Of a DNA stretch of 64,000 bases, positions 7,561 through 14,934 are shown in pieces. The DNA is from Lachnospiraceae bacterium. Its GTDB lineage: Bacteria; Bacillota; Clostridia; Lachnospirales; Lachnospiraceae. Each line of letters starts with the position of its first letter. The stretch's first letter is position 1. Under the pieces are notes generated by a model, which worked only from the letters and a program-made list of their open reading frames with translations, was not told the DNA's origin and did not search any database. The stretch is from positions 1 through 64,000 of the forward strand of contig JAFRZM010000011.1 in the NCBI GenBank assembly GCA_017442585.1. Direction: 5' to 3'. A program made the translations under genes and the position numbers.

Positions 7561-7589
7561 TTGCAAATACTATGTTACCTTTGTATAAT
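7561..7589 (+). promoter_or_regulatory. Promoter of the NSS transporter gene
   Basis: TTGCAA (7561-7566), a 17-nt spacer, then TATAAT (7584-7589). The start codon at 7633 fits a leader of about 35 nt. Confidence 0.7.
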
Positions 7590-7632
7590 TATCTTAGTTG
7601 ATTTTAATCGACAAATTATTAGGAGGTTTTCT

Positions 7633-9048
7633 ATGGAAGAGAAAAAAAGAGGTGCGTTCTCGGGATCTATAGGTTTTATCCTTGCAGCAGCAGGTTCAGC
7701 CGTTGGTCTCGGTAACATGTGGAGGTTTCCGTATTTAGCAGCAAGAAACGGCGGTGGATTATTCCTCGTAATCTATATCATTCTTGCACTCACATTTGGT
7801 TTCACAATGCTTACAACAGAGATTGCAATCGGACGCAAGACAAAGCAGAGTCCTTTGACAGCATTCTCACAGTTAAGTAAGAAATTCAAATTCGCAGGCG
7901 TTTTCGCTTGTATAGTTCCGTTTATCATCTTACCGTATTATTGTGCAATCGGTGGATGGGTAATTAAATACTTTGTAGATTTCATCATCGGTAACGGTGA
8001 AGCAGCTACGGCAGACGGATACTTCGGTGGATTTATCACATCACAGTGGGCACCAATTATCTACATGCTTATCTTCTTTGTGCTTACAGCATTTGCTGTA
8101 TTTAAGGGAGTTGAGGGTGGCATTGAAAAGCTTTCAAAGATCCTTATGCCGGCTTTAATCGTTATCGTAATCTGCGTTTCAATATTCTCACTTACACTTA
8201 AGCATACAGATGCAGGTGTTACAAGAACAGGTCTTGAAGGTCTTAAGATTTATGTTCTTCCAAGTTTTGAGGGCGTTACTGTTGGTAAGTTCTTCTCCAT
8301 CCTTATGGATGCGATGGGACAGTTATTCTTCAGTCTTTCCGTTGCCATGGGCGTTATGATCGCTTACGGTTCATACGTTAAGGACGAAGATAATCTTGGC
8401 AAGTCAGTTAACCAGATCGAAATCTTCGATACAGGTGTTGCTTTCTTCGCCGGCGTTATGATTATTCCTGCAATCTTCACATTCCTTGGACGTGAAGGCC
8501 TTGAATCATCAGGCCCTGGTCTTATGTTCGTGGCATTACCTAAGGTATTCCAGGCAATGGGACCTGTTGTAGGACGTATAGTTGGTATCGTATTCTTTGC
8601 AATGGTACTATTTGCAGCACTTACAAGTTCCGTATCAATCATGGAAGCAGTTGTTGCATCATTTAACGATCAGTTCCATTGGGAGAGAAAGAAATCATGT
8701 ATCATTGAAAGTATCTGCTGTCTCGTTATTGCAATCGTTGTATGCCTTGGATATAATGTATTTATGTTTGAAATTACATTACCAAACGGCGCAGCAGCAC
8801 AGATTCTTGATATACTTGACTATTTATCAAATAACTTACTTATGCCTATCGTTGCTATCGCTGAATGTATTCTTATCGGTTGGGTTTGCGGACCTAAGAC
8901 TATCGAGGATGAAATTTGCAAGGGCGGTAACAAGTTCGGACGTAAGGGCTTATACAATGTAATGGTTAAGTTTATCGCACCGATACTTCTCTTTGTTCTC
9001 TTATTAAGAGCAGTAGGTATCTTTAATCTTCTTGGTATTAACTTATAA
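7633..9048 (+). CDS. Sodium-dependent transporter, NSS (SNF) family
   Basis: A 471-residue LeuT-type Na+-coupled symporter with about 11-12 helices. The unwound TM1 motif, GSAVGLGNMWRFPYL (residues 21-35), carries the sodium/substrate site, and NGGG follows as in bacterial NSS proteins. TM6 to TM8 regions (FSLSVAMGVMIAYGSY, TSSVSIMEAVVASFND) are intact. Bacterial members import amino acids, often tryptophan, tyrosine or branched-chain. I chose the ATG at 7633 with AGGAGG at 7621-7626; the open frame runs 24 codons further upstream but overlaps the promoter. It is a single gene between a promoter and a terminator. Confidence 0.9.
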   Translation: MEEKKRGAFSGSIGFILAAAGSAVGLGNMWRFPYLAARNGGGLFLVIYIILALTFGFTMLTTEIAIGRKTKQSPLTAFSQLSKKFKFAGVFACIVPFIILPYYCAIGGWVIKYFVDFIIGNGEAATADGYFGGFITSQWAPIIYMLIFFVLTAFAVFKGVEGGIEKLSKILMPALIVIVICVSIFSLTLKHTDAGVTRTGLEGLKIYVLPSFEGVTVGKFFSILMDAMGQLFFSLSVAMGVMIAYGSYVKDEDNLGKSVNQIEIFDTGVAFFAGVMIIPAIFTFLGREGLESSGPGLMFVALPKVFQAMGPVVGRIVGIVFFAMVLFAALTSSVSIMEAVVASFNDQFHWERKKSCIIESICCLVIAIVVCLGYNVFMFEITLPNGAAAQILDILDYLSNNLLMPIVAIAECILIGWVCGPKTIEDEICKGGNKFGRKGLYNVMVKFIAPILLFVLLLRAVGIFNLLGINL

Positions 9049-9077
9049 TAACTAAAGAACAAATAAGCTTTCATCGG

Positions 9078-9110
9078 AGTGCTCGCAATTTATTGCGAGC
9101 ACTTCTTTGA
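9078..9110 (+). terminator. Terminator after the NSS transporter
   Basis: A perfect 11-bp stem (9078-9088 with 9093-9103), a 4-nt loop, then TCTTTGA. Confidence 0.8.
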
Positions 9111-9143
9111 ACTTTCGAGGTGAAAAGTCTTGAAAAAGGAAAA

Positions 9144-9176
9144 AATAGGCCGGGCGAACTTATTGTTCGCTCGGCC
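9144..9176 (-). terminator. Terminator of the sigma-factor operon
   Basis: A 12-bp GC-rich stem (9148-9159 with 9165-9176, one G-U pair). On the minus strand it is followed by TATTTTTTCC. It lies 22 bp past the last gene of the minus-strand operon. Confidence 0.88.
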
Positions 9177-9198
9177 CGTTGTTTTGTTATGCTTGGTA

Positions 9199-9573
9199 TT
9201 ATCTTATTATAATCGGCTCTATTGCGATATACTTTAATGTTTCATAGAAGAATCCCATTCCCATTGCAAAAAAGAGCATCAAAGCTGTTATAAAGATTCC
9301 GCCTTTATCATATATGAATTTCTCTTTATTAAGTACCGCACCGACTAATACTTCAAGGCCTAAACTTATAATGATTATCGGCCAGAACTTAAGGATATCA
9401 ATGTAGGTAAAAGTTCCTGCAAACTCAGATACTATAAACATTGTGCCGAAACCTATTAACGATAACCCCGTTGTTATCGTGCCGACACGGTGCTTTTTAA
9501 CGGTTGTTACAGCATTTTTAGTTTCGCTTTTACCTGAGGTTACATTTTCGTTTTCTATGTAAGTATTATCCAT
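9199..9573 (-). CDS. LiaI/LiaF-like small membrane protein
   Basis: A 124-residue protein with a polar N-terminal tail (residues 1-30) followed by four tightly packed hydrophobic segments (GTITTGLSLIGFGTMFIVSE, ILKFWPIIIISLGLEVLVGA and two more). This layout matches the LiaI-LiaF-like transmembrane region found in envelope-stress operons. It is the last gene of a four-gene unit headed by an ECF sigma factor, which suggests it is a target or modulator of that sigma factor. It ends in the short tail IEPIIIR. Family naming is moderately certain; the function is not known. Confidence 0.65.
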   Translation of the reverse strand: MDNTYIENENVTSGKSETKNAVTTVKKHRVGTITTGLSLIGFGTMFIVSEFAGTFTYIDILKFWPIIIISLGLEVLVGAVLNKEKFIYDKGGIFITALMLFFAMGMGFFYETLKYIAIEPIIIR

Positions 9574-9595
9574 AATTCATTTCTCCCCGTGTTAG

Positions 9596-10153
9596 TTATT
9601 TCATTTCAATAGTATCACTTGAAATCTGCTTTTTCTTGCCACGTATAAGCAATATGCCAAGAATTATAAGAATGATGGCAAGTACAAATTTTGGTAAGTC
9701 ATAAAGAATAAGTGAGCTGATTTCATTGATGCGTGCTTCACTTAATCCAAACATATAAAGAAACTCGTAAGTGTTGTTTCTTATAACTCCTAATATAAGG
9801 CTAAGGCCGATAAGTATAAGTGTTATGGCACCTACTACACGGACAGTTTTTGATGGAATCGTAAAGCTTCCGTCTGTAAACTCTTCCCAGATGTAAGTAT
9901 CAGGGCGAGCCTGTAATTCCTCTTCTGTAAACTTTGCAAGGTTTCTTGCATGGAAGAAGCCGTAGAACCATATAATGATTGGCAAAATTATGAACATGTC
10001 ACTTGCACTTATATATCCCAAAATCATGAACGTGCAAAAAAAACATGCCAGAAGTGAGAATCCGTTTTTCATGAATCCCATGTACATTTCAGCTCCACCC
10101 GGCAAAAGTGAGAAGCAGAAAGTTAAAAATTTGTTTCTGTTACCTTTTTTCAT
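9596..10153 (-). CDS. TM2-like multi-pass membrane protein
   Basis: A 185-residue protein with a KKGNRNKFLTFCFSLLPGGA start that resembles the TM2 domain (a GAGxxYxG-type hairpin: LLPGGAEMYMGFMKNG). Two helices follow, then a 45-residue soluble segment (TEEELQARPDTYIWEEF), then two more helices and a basic end. The 5' end overlaps the anti-sigma gene by 14 nt. In such operons the membrane partner often senses or transduces envelope stress. Exact function unknown. Confidence 0.65.
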   Translation of the reverse strand: MKKGNRNKFLTFCFSLLPGGAEMYMGFMKNGFSLLACFFCTFMILGYISASDMFIILPIIIWFYGFFHARNLAKFTEEELQARPDTYIWEEFTDGSFTIPSKTVRVVGAITLILIGLSLILGVIRNNTYEFLYMFGLSEARINEISSLILYDLPKFVLAIILIILGILLIRGKKKQISSDTIEMK

Positions 10154-10496
10154 TTGATAATCCTCCTAAGAAATTGCTAACATATGATGAAGACAGGTCT
10201 ATAAGGCGTGACTGTCCTATCGCGGTAAATATCTTATCGCCACCTTGTGACGGGTTTAAATCCTTAACGGGTACGAAAATCATTAAAGCAATAGTAGCAG
10301 CAATTGCAACCGATACTTGTATACAATATTTAAGGTAGTCTTTCTTGGTGAAAGATTTAATCTTATGGATGTCCGATGTTTTCGGGGTTAGCTTAGATAA
10401 GATTTCGTCTTTCATCATAGTAGGCGCCGGGACCATATCGGATTCTTCAATTTCAGCGATCATTTTTTCTAATTCTTCGTCACTTAAATATCTCAT
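10140..10496 (-). CDS. Putative anti-sigma factor, single-pass membrane
   Basis: A 118-residue protein: an acidic cytoplasmic N-terminus (residues 1-50, DEELEKMIAEIEESD), one hydrophobic helix (about 54-74, YCIQVSVAIAATIALMIFV), then a short outside domain. It has no zinc-binding HxxxCxxC motif. Its start overlaps the sigma-factor stop by 4 nt, the standard sigma/anti-sigma coupling, which is the main evidence for the role. The domain sequence itself does not match a named anti-sigma family by eye. Confidence 0.65.
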   Translation of the reverse strand: MRYLSDEELEKMIAEIEESDMVPAPTMMKDEILSKLTPKTSDIHKIKSFTKKDYLKYCIQVSVAIAATIALMIFVPVKDLNPSQGGDKIFTAIGQSRLIDLSSSYVSNFLGGLSNEKR

Positions 10497-11011
10497 AAAA
10501 GATCCTCCCTTCGCACTTTTTCCTTAAGAAGTGACTGACATCGATAGATTCTCGTCTGTACCGTCTTAAGGTTAATGTTCAGTACCGCCGCAATATCTTT
10601 TGGCGGCTTGTTATCTAAGAAGTAGAGTAGCCCAATGTTCTTATATATTTCCGGCAAGTCTTTGATTATTTCTTTTAAATTATTCAAGACTTCCGAATTC
10701 ATATACTCGGTTAAAGGCTCCGGCGTATCGGCAACCACTTCAGGCATCGACTCGTCGTCCGTCGGTATCGAGCGCCGTTCGGCACTTCTTAGATAATCAA
10801 TACATTTATTGCTCGCTATTCTTGCAAGATAGGCTTTTGCATTCTCCCCGTTGAAAGTGTCAAGGTGTGTGTAGAAGCTTATAAAGGTTTCCTGTGCTAA
10901 GTCTTCTGCAACAAAGTAGTCGCCAACGTGCTTAAGGCAGATAGAAAATACGAGATTCTGGTATTTAGTTATGAGTTCTTCAATTAATTGGTTTGAATCC
11001 GTATTTTTCAC
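10493..11011 (-). CDS. ECF-type RNA polymerase sigma factor
   Basis: A 172-residue sigma-70 family protein of the ECF class. Region 2 occupies about residues 10-80 (HVGDYFVAEDLAQETFISFY, then ARIASNKCIDYLR, the -10 recognition helix). Region 4 occupies about 105-165 (LPEIYKNIGLLYFL, DIAAVLNINLKTVQTRIYR helix-turn-helix). Regions 1.1, 1.2 and 3 are absent, as usual for ECF. The acidic linker SMPEVVADTPEPLTEY joins the halves. It heads an operon with an anti-sigma-like protein and two membrane proteins, so an envelope-stress role is likely. I found no convincing autoregulated promoter upstream. Confidence 0.88.
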   Translation of the reverse strand: MKNTDSNQLIEELITKYQNLVFSICLKHVGDYFVAEDLAQETFISFYTHLDTFNGENAKAYLARIASNKCIDYLRSAERRSIPTDDESMPEVVADTPEPLTEYMNSEVLNNLKEIIKDLPEIYKNIGLLYFLDNKPPKDIAAVLNINLKTVQTRIYRCQSLLKEKVRREDLL

Positions 11012-11099
11012 CTCCCCTTGGCACTTTCACTTACTATAACGAAGTGCGTTTCAATTTGTCTTCAAGTTTTTTAAAAAAATTTTTTCAAACATAAATATG

Positions 11100-11149
11100 C
11101 CGCAGATTCTGCTATGATCATACCGGTAATCATAGCCTTGAATCTGCGG
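11100..11149. terminator. Hairpin between sigma operon and repressor gene
   Basis: Outer stem CCGCAGATTC/GAATCTGCGG (11100-11109 with 11140-11149) and an inner stem TATGAT/ATCATA. It is 14 bp past the stop of the minus-strand repressor gene at 11164, so it probably terminates it; the T-tract is imperfect. Confidence 0.6.
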
Positions 11150-11163
11150 TTATTTATAACATA

Positions 11164-11535
11164 TTATTTATCATATTTTTCTACATGCTTTTTTATAGCA
11201 TTGAATGTTTTGTCACTTATATAATGCTCAACACGGCAGGCATCGTCTGTTGCAGTTTTCTCATCTATACCTAAGCTTATAAGAGCTTTGGTAAGGATCG
11301 TGTGTCTTTCAAATATCTTATGAGCTTTTTTCTCGCCGACTTTGGTGAGCTTTAAAAAGCCGTCGCTGTCAGTTTCGACTAAGCCTTCGGCCTTAAGTAA
11401 TCCGATGGCACGGCTTACGGAAGGCTTGGAATAACCCATATGCTCGCCTACATCAATAGCGCGGACATTCTTTGACTCTTTTGAAAGCACATATATTGTT
11501 TCAAGATACATTTCGCCGGATTCTTGTAATGGCAT
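11164..11535 (-). CDS. DtxR/MntR-family iron-responsive repressor
   Basis: A 123-residue metal-dependent repressor. Residues 1-62 are a winged helix (IDVGEHMGYSKPSVSRAIG recognition region); residues 65-123 are the metal-binding/dimerisation helices. The metal-site residues match iron-sensing DtxR rather than manganese-sensing MntR: M9 where MntR has Asp, and C100, E103, H104 in the segment DACRVEH, plus H78. The SH3-like third domain of DtxR is missing. It faces feoA across 273 bp holding four palindromic boxes, so I infer that it represses the Feo regulon with Fe(II) as co-repressor. Confidence 0.85.
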   Translation of the reverse strand: MPLQESGEMYLETIYVLSKESKNVRAIDVGEHMGYSKPSVSRAIGLLKAEGLVETDSDGFLKLTKVGEKKAHKIFERHTILTKALISLGIDEKTATDDACRVEHYISDKTFNAIKKHVEKYDK

Positions 11536-11561
11536 AGTATAATCCTCTTTCTTATTAAATA

Positions 11562-11577
11562 GTTAGTAATAGTTTAC
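11562..11577. promoter_or_regulatory. Degenerate repressor box upstream of the dtxR-like gene
   Basis: GTTAG-N6-TTTAC, 27 bp before the start of the minus-strand repressor gene. It has one perfect half-site of the palindrome found four times in front of feoA, which suggests weak autoregulation. Confidence 0.35.
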
Positions 11578-11654
11578 CATTAGAAACGGTACGCTTCAAG
11601 TTATAAACCCAATTATAGCACTAAAAAATAAATTTTAAAATATTAAAAACCTTA

Positions 11655-11683
11655 TTGACAAGTTAGCATGCACTAACTATAAT
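11655..11683 (+). promoter_or_regulatory. feo promoter with operator in its spacer
   Basis: A perfect consensus promoter: TTGACA (11655-11660), 17 nt, TATAAT (11678-11683). The spacer is filled by box 1, GTTAG-N6-CTAAC at 11662-11677 (extended AGTTAGCATGCACTAACT). A bound repressor would exclude RNA polymerase. Confidence 0.85.
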
Positions 11684-11691
11684 GATTAGTG

Positions 11692-11707
11692 GTTAGGGAA
11701 GGCTAAC
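11692..11707. promoter_or_regulatory. Repressor box 2 (GTTAG-N6-CTAAC)
   Basis: Palindrome GTTAGGGAAGGCTAAC, starting 30 bp after box 1, just downstream of the expected transcription start. Confidence 0.75.
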
Positions 11708-11726
11708 CGAATTTTTTACTCACGAG

Positions 11727-11742
11727 GTTAGGGTCTGCTAAC
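11727..11742. promoter_or_regulatory. Repressor box 3 (GTTAG-N6-CTAAC)
   Basis: Palindrome GTTAGGGTCTGCTAAC, starting 35 bp after box 2, within the untranslated leader. Confidence 0.75.
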
Positions 11743-11761
11743 CGCTTTTTGTAGCCTCACG

Positions 11762-11777
11762 GTTAGCAGATGCTAAT
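11762..11777. promoter_or_regulatory. Repressor box 4 (last arm CTAAT)
   Basis: GTTAGCAGATGCTAAT, starting 35 bp after box 3 and 32 bp before the feoA start codon. Confidence 0.65.
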
Positions 11778-11808
11778 TAAAGATATCTGATAAATAGGAG
11801 GGAAAAAC

Positions 11809-12021
11809 ATGATGCCTCTTGCTTTTGCGGAAATGGGAGAAACACAAATCGTTAAAAAGATAAGTGGAAATTCCGAAGTAAAAAAACATTTGGAAGATTT
11901 GGGATTTAATGTTGGTGGCGAGATAAGCGTCGTAAGCAAACTTGGTGAAAACATAATCGTTAAGGTTAAAGAGTCAAGAGTTGCGATATCGAGCGAACTT
12001 GCACGAAAAATATTTATATAG
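11809..12021 (+). CDS. feoA: FeoA-family protein (first copy)
   Basis: A 70-residue SH3-like FeoA protein, a cytoplasmic partner of the FeoB ferrous-iron transporter. Family features are KHLEDLGFNVGGEISVVSK and the C-terminal VKVKESRVAISSELARKI, where the Leu-Gly-Phe turn and the Arg-Val-Ala-Ile strand are typical. AGGAGG sits at 11797-11802 and the start is ATG 11809 (ATG 11812 is equally possible). It is the first gene of the repressor-controlled operon and is followed 12 bp later by a second feoA. Confidence 0.88.
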   Translation: MMPLAFAEMGETQIVKKISGNSEVKKHLEDLGFNVGGEISVVSKLGENIIVKVKESRVAISSELARKIFI

Positions 12022-12033
12022 GAGGAAAAGAAT

Positions 12034-12252
12034 ATGACATTAAGAGAGGTTTCGATAGGGCAGACTGTTAAAGTCGTAAAGCTTCACGGTGAAGGTGCCG
12101 TAAAACGCCGTATCATGGACATGGGAATCACGAAAGGAACGGAAATCTTTGTTCGAAAAGTAGCGCCGCTTGGTGATCCTATTGAAGTTAATGTAAGAAA
12201 TTACGAGCTTTCGCTTCGTAAGGAAGATGCGGAAATGATTGAAGTAGAGTAA
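12034..12252 (+). CDS. feoA: FeoA-family protein (second copy)
   Basis: A 72-residue SH3-like FeoA protein. Features: LREVSIGQTVKVVKLHGEGA at the N-terminus, RRIMDMGITKGTEIFVRK, then GDPIEVNVRNYELSLRKEDA, the canonical FeoA C-terminal strand. It is nearer to classical FeoA than the first copy. Tandem feoA genes before feoB are common in Clostridia. AGGAGGAAAAG precedes the ATG. It should act with FeoB at the membrane, possibly regulating the G domain. Confidence 0.92.
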   Translation: MTLREVSIGQTVKVVKLHGEGAVKRRIMDMGITKGTEIFVRKVAPLGDPIEVNVRNYELSLRKEDAEMIEVE

Positions 12253-12282
12253 GAGTGAATTATAAGGAAAGGATATGGAATC

Positions 12283-14679
12283 ATGAATATCAGAATAGCA
12301 CTTGCGGGAAATCCTAACAGTGGTAAGACAACACTTTTTAACGCACTTACGGGTTCTAACCAGTTTGTAGGTAACTGGCCGGGCGTTACTGTAGAAAAGA
12401 AGGAGGGTAAGCTTAAAAAGCATGATAATGTAACGATAACTGACCTTCCGGGTATTTATTCGCTTTCTCCTTATACAATGGAAGAAGTGGTAGCAAGAAA
12501 TTATCTTATAAACGAACGTCCCGATGCAATACTTAACATCATTGACGGTACAAACCTTGAGCGTAACCTCTATCTTACAACACAGCTTACGGAACTTGGA
12601 ATTCCGGTTGTTGTGGCTGTTAACATGATGGACGTTGTAGAGAAGAATGGCGACAAAATTGACATCAAGGAATTGTCAAGAAGTCTTGGATGTAAGGTTG
12701 TTACAATCTCTGCATTAAAGGGAACAGGTGTTATGGAAGCGGCTGAAGCAGCAATTGATGCGGCAATAAATACAAAGACAGTTCCGCTTCATACATTCTC
12801 AGGCCCTGTAGAGCACGCAATTGCACATATCGAGGAAGCAGTTGTTCATGATATGCCTGAAGAGCAGCAGCGTTGGTATGCAATTAAGATTTTTGAACGT
12901 GATGATAAGGTTTTAAACCAGCTTAAGATACAGGATGCCAAGATGACTCATATTGAAGAGGATATCAAGGCGGCCGAAAAGGAGCTTGATGACGATGCAG
13001 AAAGCATTATCACAAATGAGCGTTATATCTACATAGCAGAAGTTATAAAGTCTTGTTATGTTAAGAGAAACAAGGGAAGTCTTACAACATCAGACAAGAT
13101 TGATAAGATAGTTACCAATAGATTCTTAGGACTTCCTATTTTCGCACTTATCATGTTCCTTGTATATTGGATCGCAATGGTAGGTGTCGGAGCTCCTGCA
13201 ACAGATTTTACAAATGATAATATATTTGGTGATGGTTTCCATCTTTTCGGAATGGATGACGGATATGCAGAGATTCAGGAAGAAATCGATGGTGCAACAG
13301 CCATAATTGACGGTTACGATGTATATGTAGAAGAAAACGGAACAGCACCGACAGATGAATTTACATATACTGTAGAAGACGAAGAAACACTTGAAACTAC
13401 GGAAGAAACTGCAACACTTGAAGATTACGAGGATGCGGTTAAGACTATTGATAAATACGGCGACGAGATTGATCCTGCAGAATACGGTGTATGGATACCG
13501 GGTATTCCGGCACTTGTAGAAAGCGGACTCGACGCTATTAATGCAGCAGACTGGCTTAAGGGTCTTATCCTTGATGGTATTGTTGCCGGTGTAGGTGCAG
13601 TACTTGGATTCGTACCTCAGATGCTTGTTCTTTTCCTTATGCTTGCCTTTTTGGAAGCCTGCGGATATATGGCCCGCATTGCCTTTGTCCTGGACCGTAT
13701 ATTCAGAAGGTTCGGACTTTCCGGAAAGTCATTTATCCCGATGCTTATCGGTGTAGGATGTGGCGTTCCGGGAGTCATGGCAAGCCGTACGATTGAAAAT
13801 GAACGCGACAGAAGAATGACTATAATGACAACAACGTTTATCCCTTGCGGTGCTAAAGTTCCGTTTATCGGAATGATCGCCGGTGCGATATTCGGTGGAA
13901 GCCCTTGGGTTTCAACATCAGCCTACTTTATCGGTATGGCAGCAATTATCGTATCGGGAATCATACTTAAGAAGACAAAGATGTTTGCCGGAGAGCCTGC
14001 ACCATTCGTTATGGAGCTTCCTGCATACCACATGCCGACACTCGGTAATGTTCTTCGTTCCATGTGGGAGCGCGGCTGGTCATTCATTAAGAAGGCCGGA
14101 ACAATCATTCTTCTTTCAACAATATTTGTATGGTTCACAAGCTACTTTGGATTTGCGGAGGATGGATTCAGAATGCTTGCTGAGGACGAACTTGAATTTT
14201 CAATCCTTGCTAAGATCGGTAATGCGATTGCCTGGATCTTCATCCCGCTTGGATGGGGTAACTGGCAGGCAGCTGTTGCATCAATCACAGGACTTGTCGC
14301 TAAGGAGAATATAGTAGGCACTATGGGTATCCTTTACGGCGGCGGAGAACAGACTGCATGGCAGGCTTTGGCACAGGCGTTTAACGGAATTACAGGATAT
14401 TCATTCCTTGTATTCAATCTCCTTTGTGCACCATGCTTCGCAGCTATCGGTGCTATTAAGAGAGAAATGAATAACCGCAAGTGGACATGGTTCGCAATTC
14501 TTTATCAGTGCGGTTTTGCCTATGCAATAGCATTTATGATCACACAGTTTGGTCAGATATTTACAAACAATGCAAATATTATCGGAATCATTTTTGCAGC
14601 AATAGTTTTAGCATTTATGATTTATATGTTATTATTTAAGAAGTATAAGGAAGCAGATAAGCTTACAAAGACAGTTTAG
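12283..14679 (+). CDS. feoB: FeoB ferrous iron transporter
   Basis: A 798-residue Fe(II) transporter. The N-terminal G domain has G1 GNPNSGKT (residues 9-16), G3 DLPG and G4 NMMD; a helical guanine-dissociation-inhibitor region follows to about 275. The membrane part carries the Gate motifs with conserved cysteines (VGCGVPGVMASR, IPCGAKVPFIGMIAG, LLCAPCFAA). Between the first helix (about 285-303) and the next membrane region lies a strongly acidic stretch of about 100 residues (306-405, e.g. EDEETLETTEE) that classical FeoB lacks; it should face outward. Co-transcribed with two feoA genes and a Cys-rich partner. Confidence 0.95.
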   Translation: MNIRIALAGNPNSGKTTLFNALTGSNQFVGNWPGVTVEKKEGKLKKHDNVTITDLPGIYSLSPYTMEEVVARNYLINERPDAILNIIDGTNLERNLYLTTQLTELGIPVVVAVNMMDVVEKNGDKIDIKELSRSLGCKVVTISALKGTGVMEAAEAAIDAAINTKTVPLHTFSGPVEHAIAHIEEAVVHDMPEEQQRWYAIKIFERDDKVLNQLKIQDAKMTHIEEDIKAAEKELDDDAESIITNERYIYIAEVIKSCYVKRNKGSLTTSDKIDKIVTNRFLGLPIFALIMFLVYWIAMVGVGAPATDFTNDNIFGDGFHLFGMDDGYAEIQEEIDGATAIIDGYDVYVEENGTAPTDEFTYTVEDEETLETTEETATLEDYEDAVKTIDKYGDEIDPAEYGVWIPGIPALVESGLDAINAADWLKGLILDGIVAGVGAVLGFVPQMLVLFLMLAFLEACGYMARIAFVLDRIFRRFGLSGKSFIPMLIGVGCGVPGVMASRTIENERDRRMTIMTTTFIPCGAKVPFIGMIAGAIFGGSPWVSTSAYFIGMAAIIVSGIILKKTKMFAGEPAPFVMELPAYHMPTLGNVLRSMWERGWSFIKKAGTIILLSTIFVWFTSYFGFAEDGFRMLAEDELEFSILAKIGNAIAWIFIPLGWGNWQAAVASITGLVAKENIVGTMGILYGGGEQTAWQALAQAFNGITGYSFLVFNLLCAPCFAAIGAIKREMNNRKWTWFAILYQCGFAYAIAFMITQFGQIFTNNANIIGIIFAAIVLAFMIYMLLFKKYKEADKLTKTV

Positions 14680-14698
14680 TTTTAATGAGGTAAAAGCA

Positions 14699-14869
14699 AT
14701 GCTTGTATGGTTAATGAATAATATAGGGACAATAGTGACCTCCATCATACTCCTACTTATTGTGATATTTATAATTCGCAAACTTTATAAAGATAAAAAA
14801 GCCGGCAAGCATTCATGTGGTGGGAACTGTGCGCACTGCAACGCGTGCAGCTCCTGCTGCAAAAAATAA
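14699..14869 (+). CDS. FeoB-associated Cys-rich membrane protein
   Basis: A 56-residue protein: a short N-terminus, one transmembrane helix (about residues 10-26, TIVTSIILLLIVIFIIR), a basic stretch (KLYKDKKAGKH), then a cysteine-rich tail with six cysteines (CGGNCAHCNACSSCC). This matches the small FeoB-associated Cys-rich family found directly after feoB in Firmicutes, perhaps replacing FeoC or delivering iron. ATG at 14699 follows AATGAGGTAAAAGC, 19 bp past the feoB stop. Confidence 0.9.
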   Translation: MLVWLMNNIGTIVTSIILLLIVIFIIRKLYKDKKAGKHSCGGNCAHCNACSSCCKK

Positions 14870-14934
14870 AGCTACAGTTGACTTAAGGATAAAGAACATG
14901 GAGTATGAATTAAGGATAAAGGCAGGTGCGTATT

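Noticed and set aside
11012..11099. ECF-type autoregulated promoter before the sigma gene
   Set aside because: TGAAAC and CGT-like elements occur but not at the required spacing.
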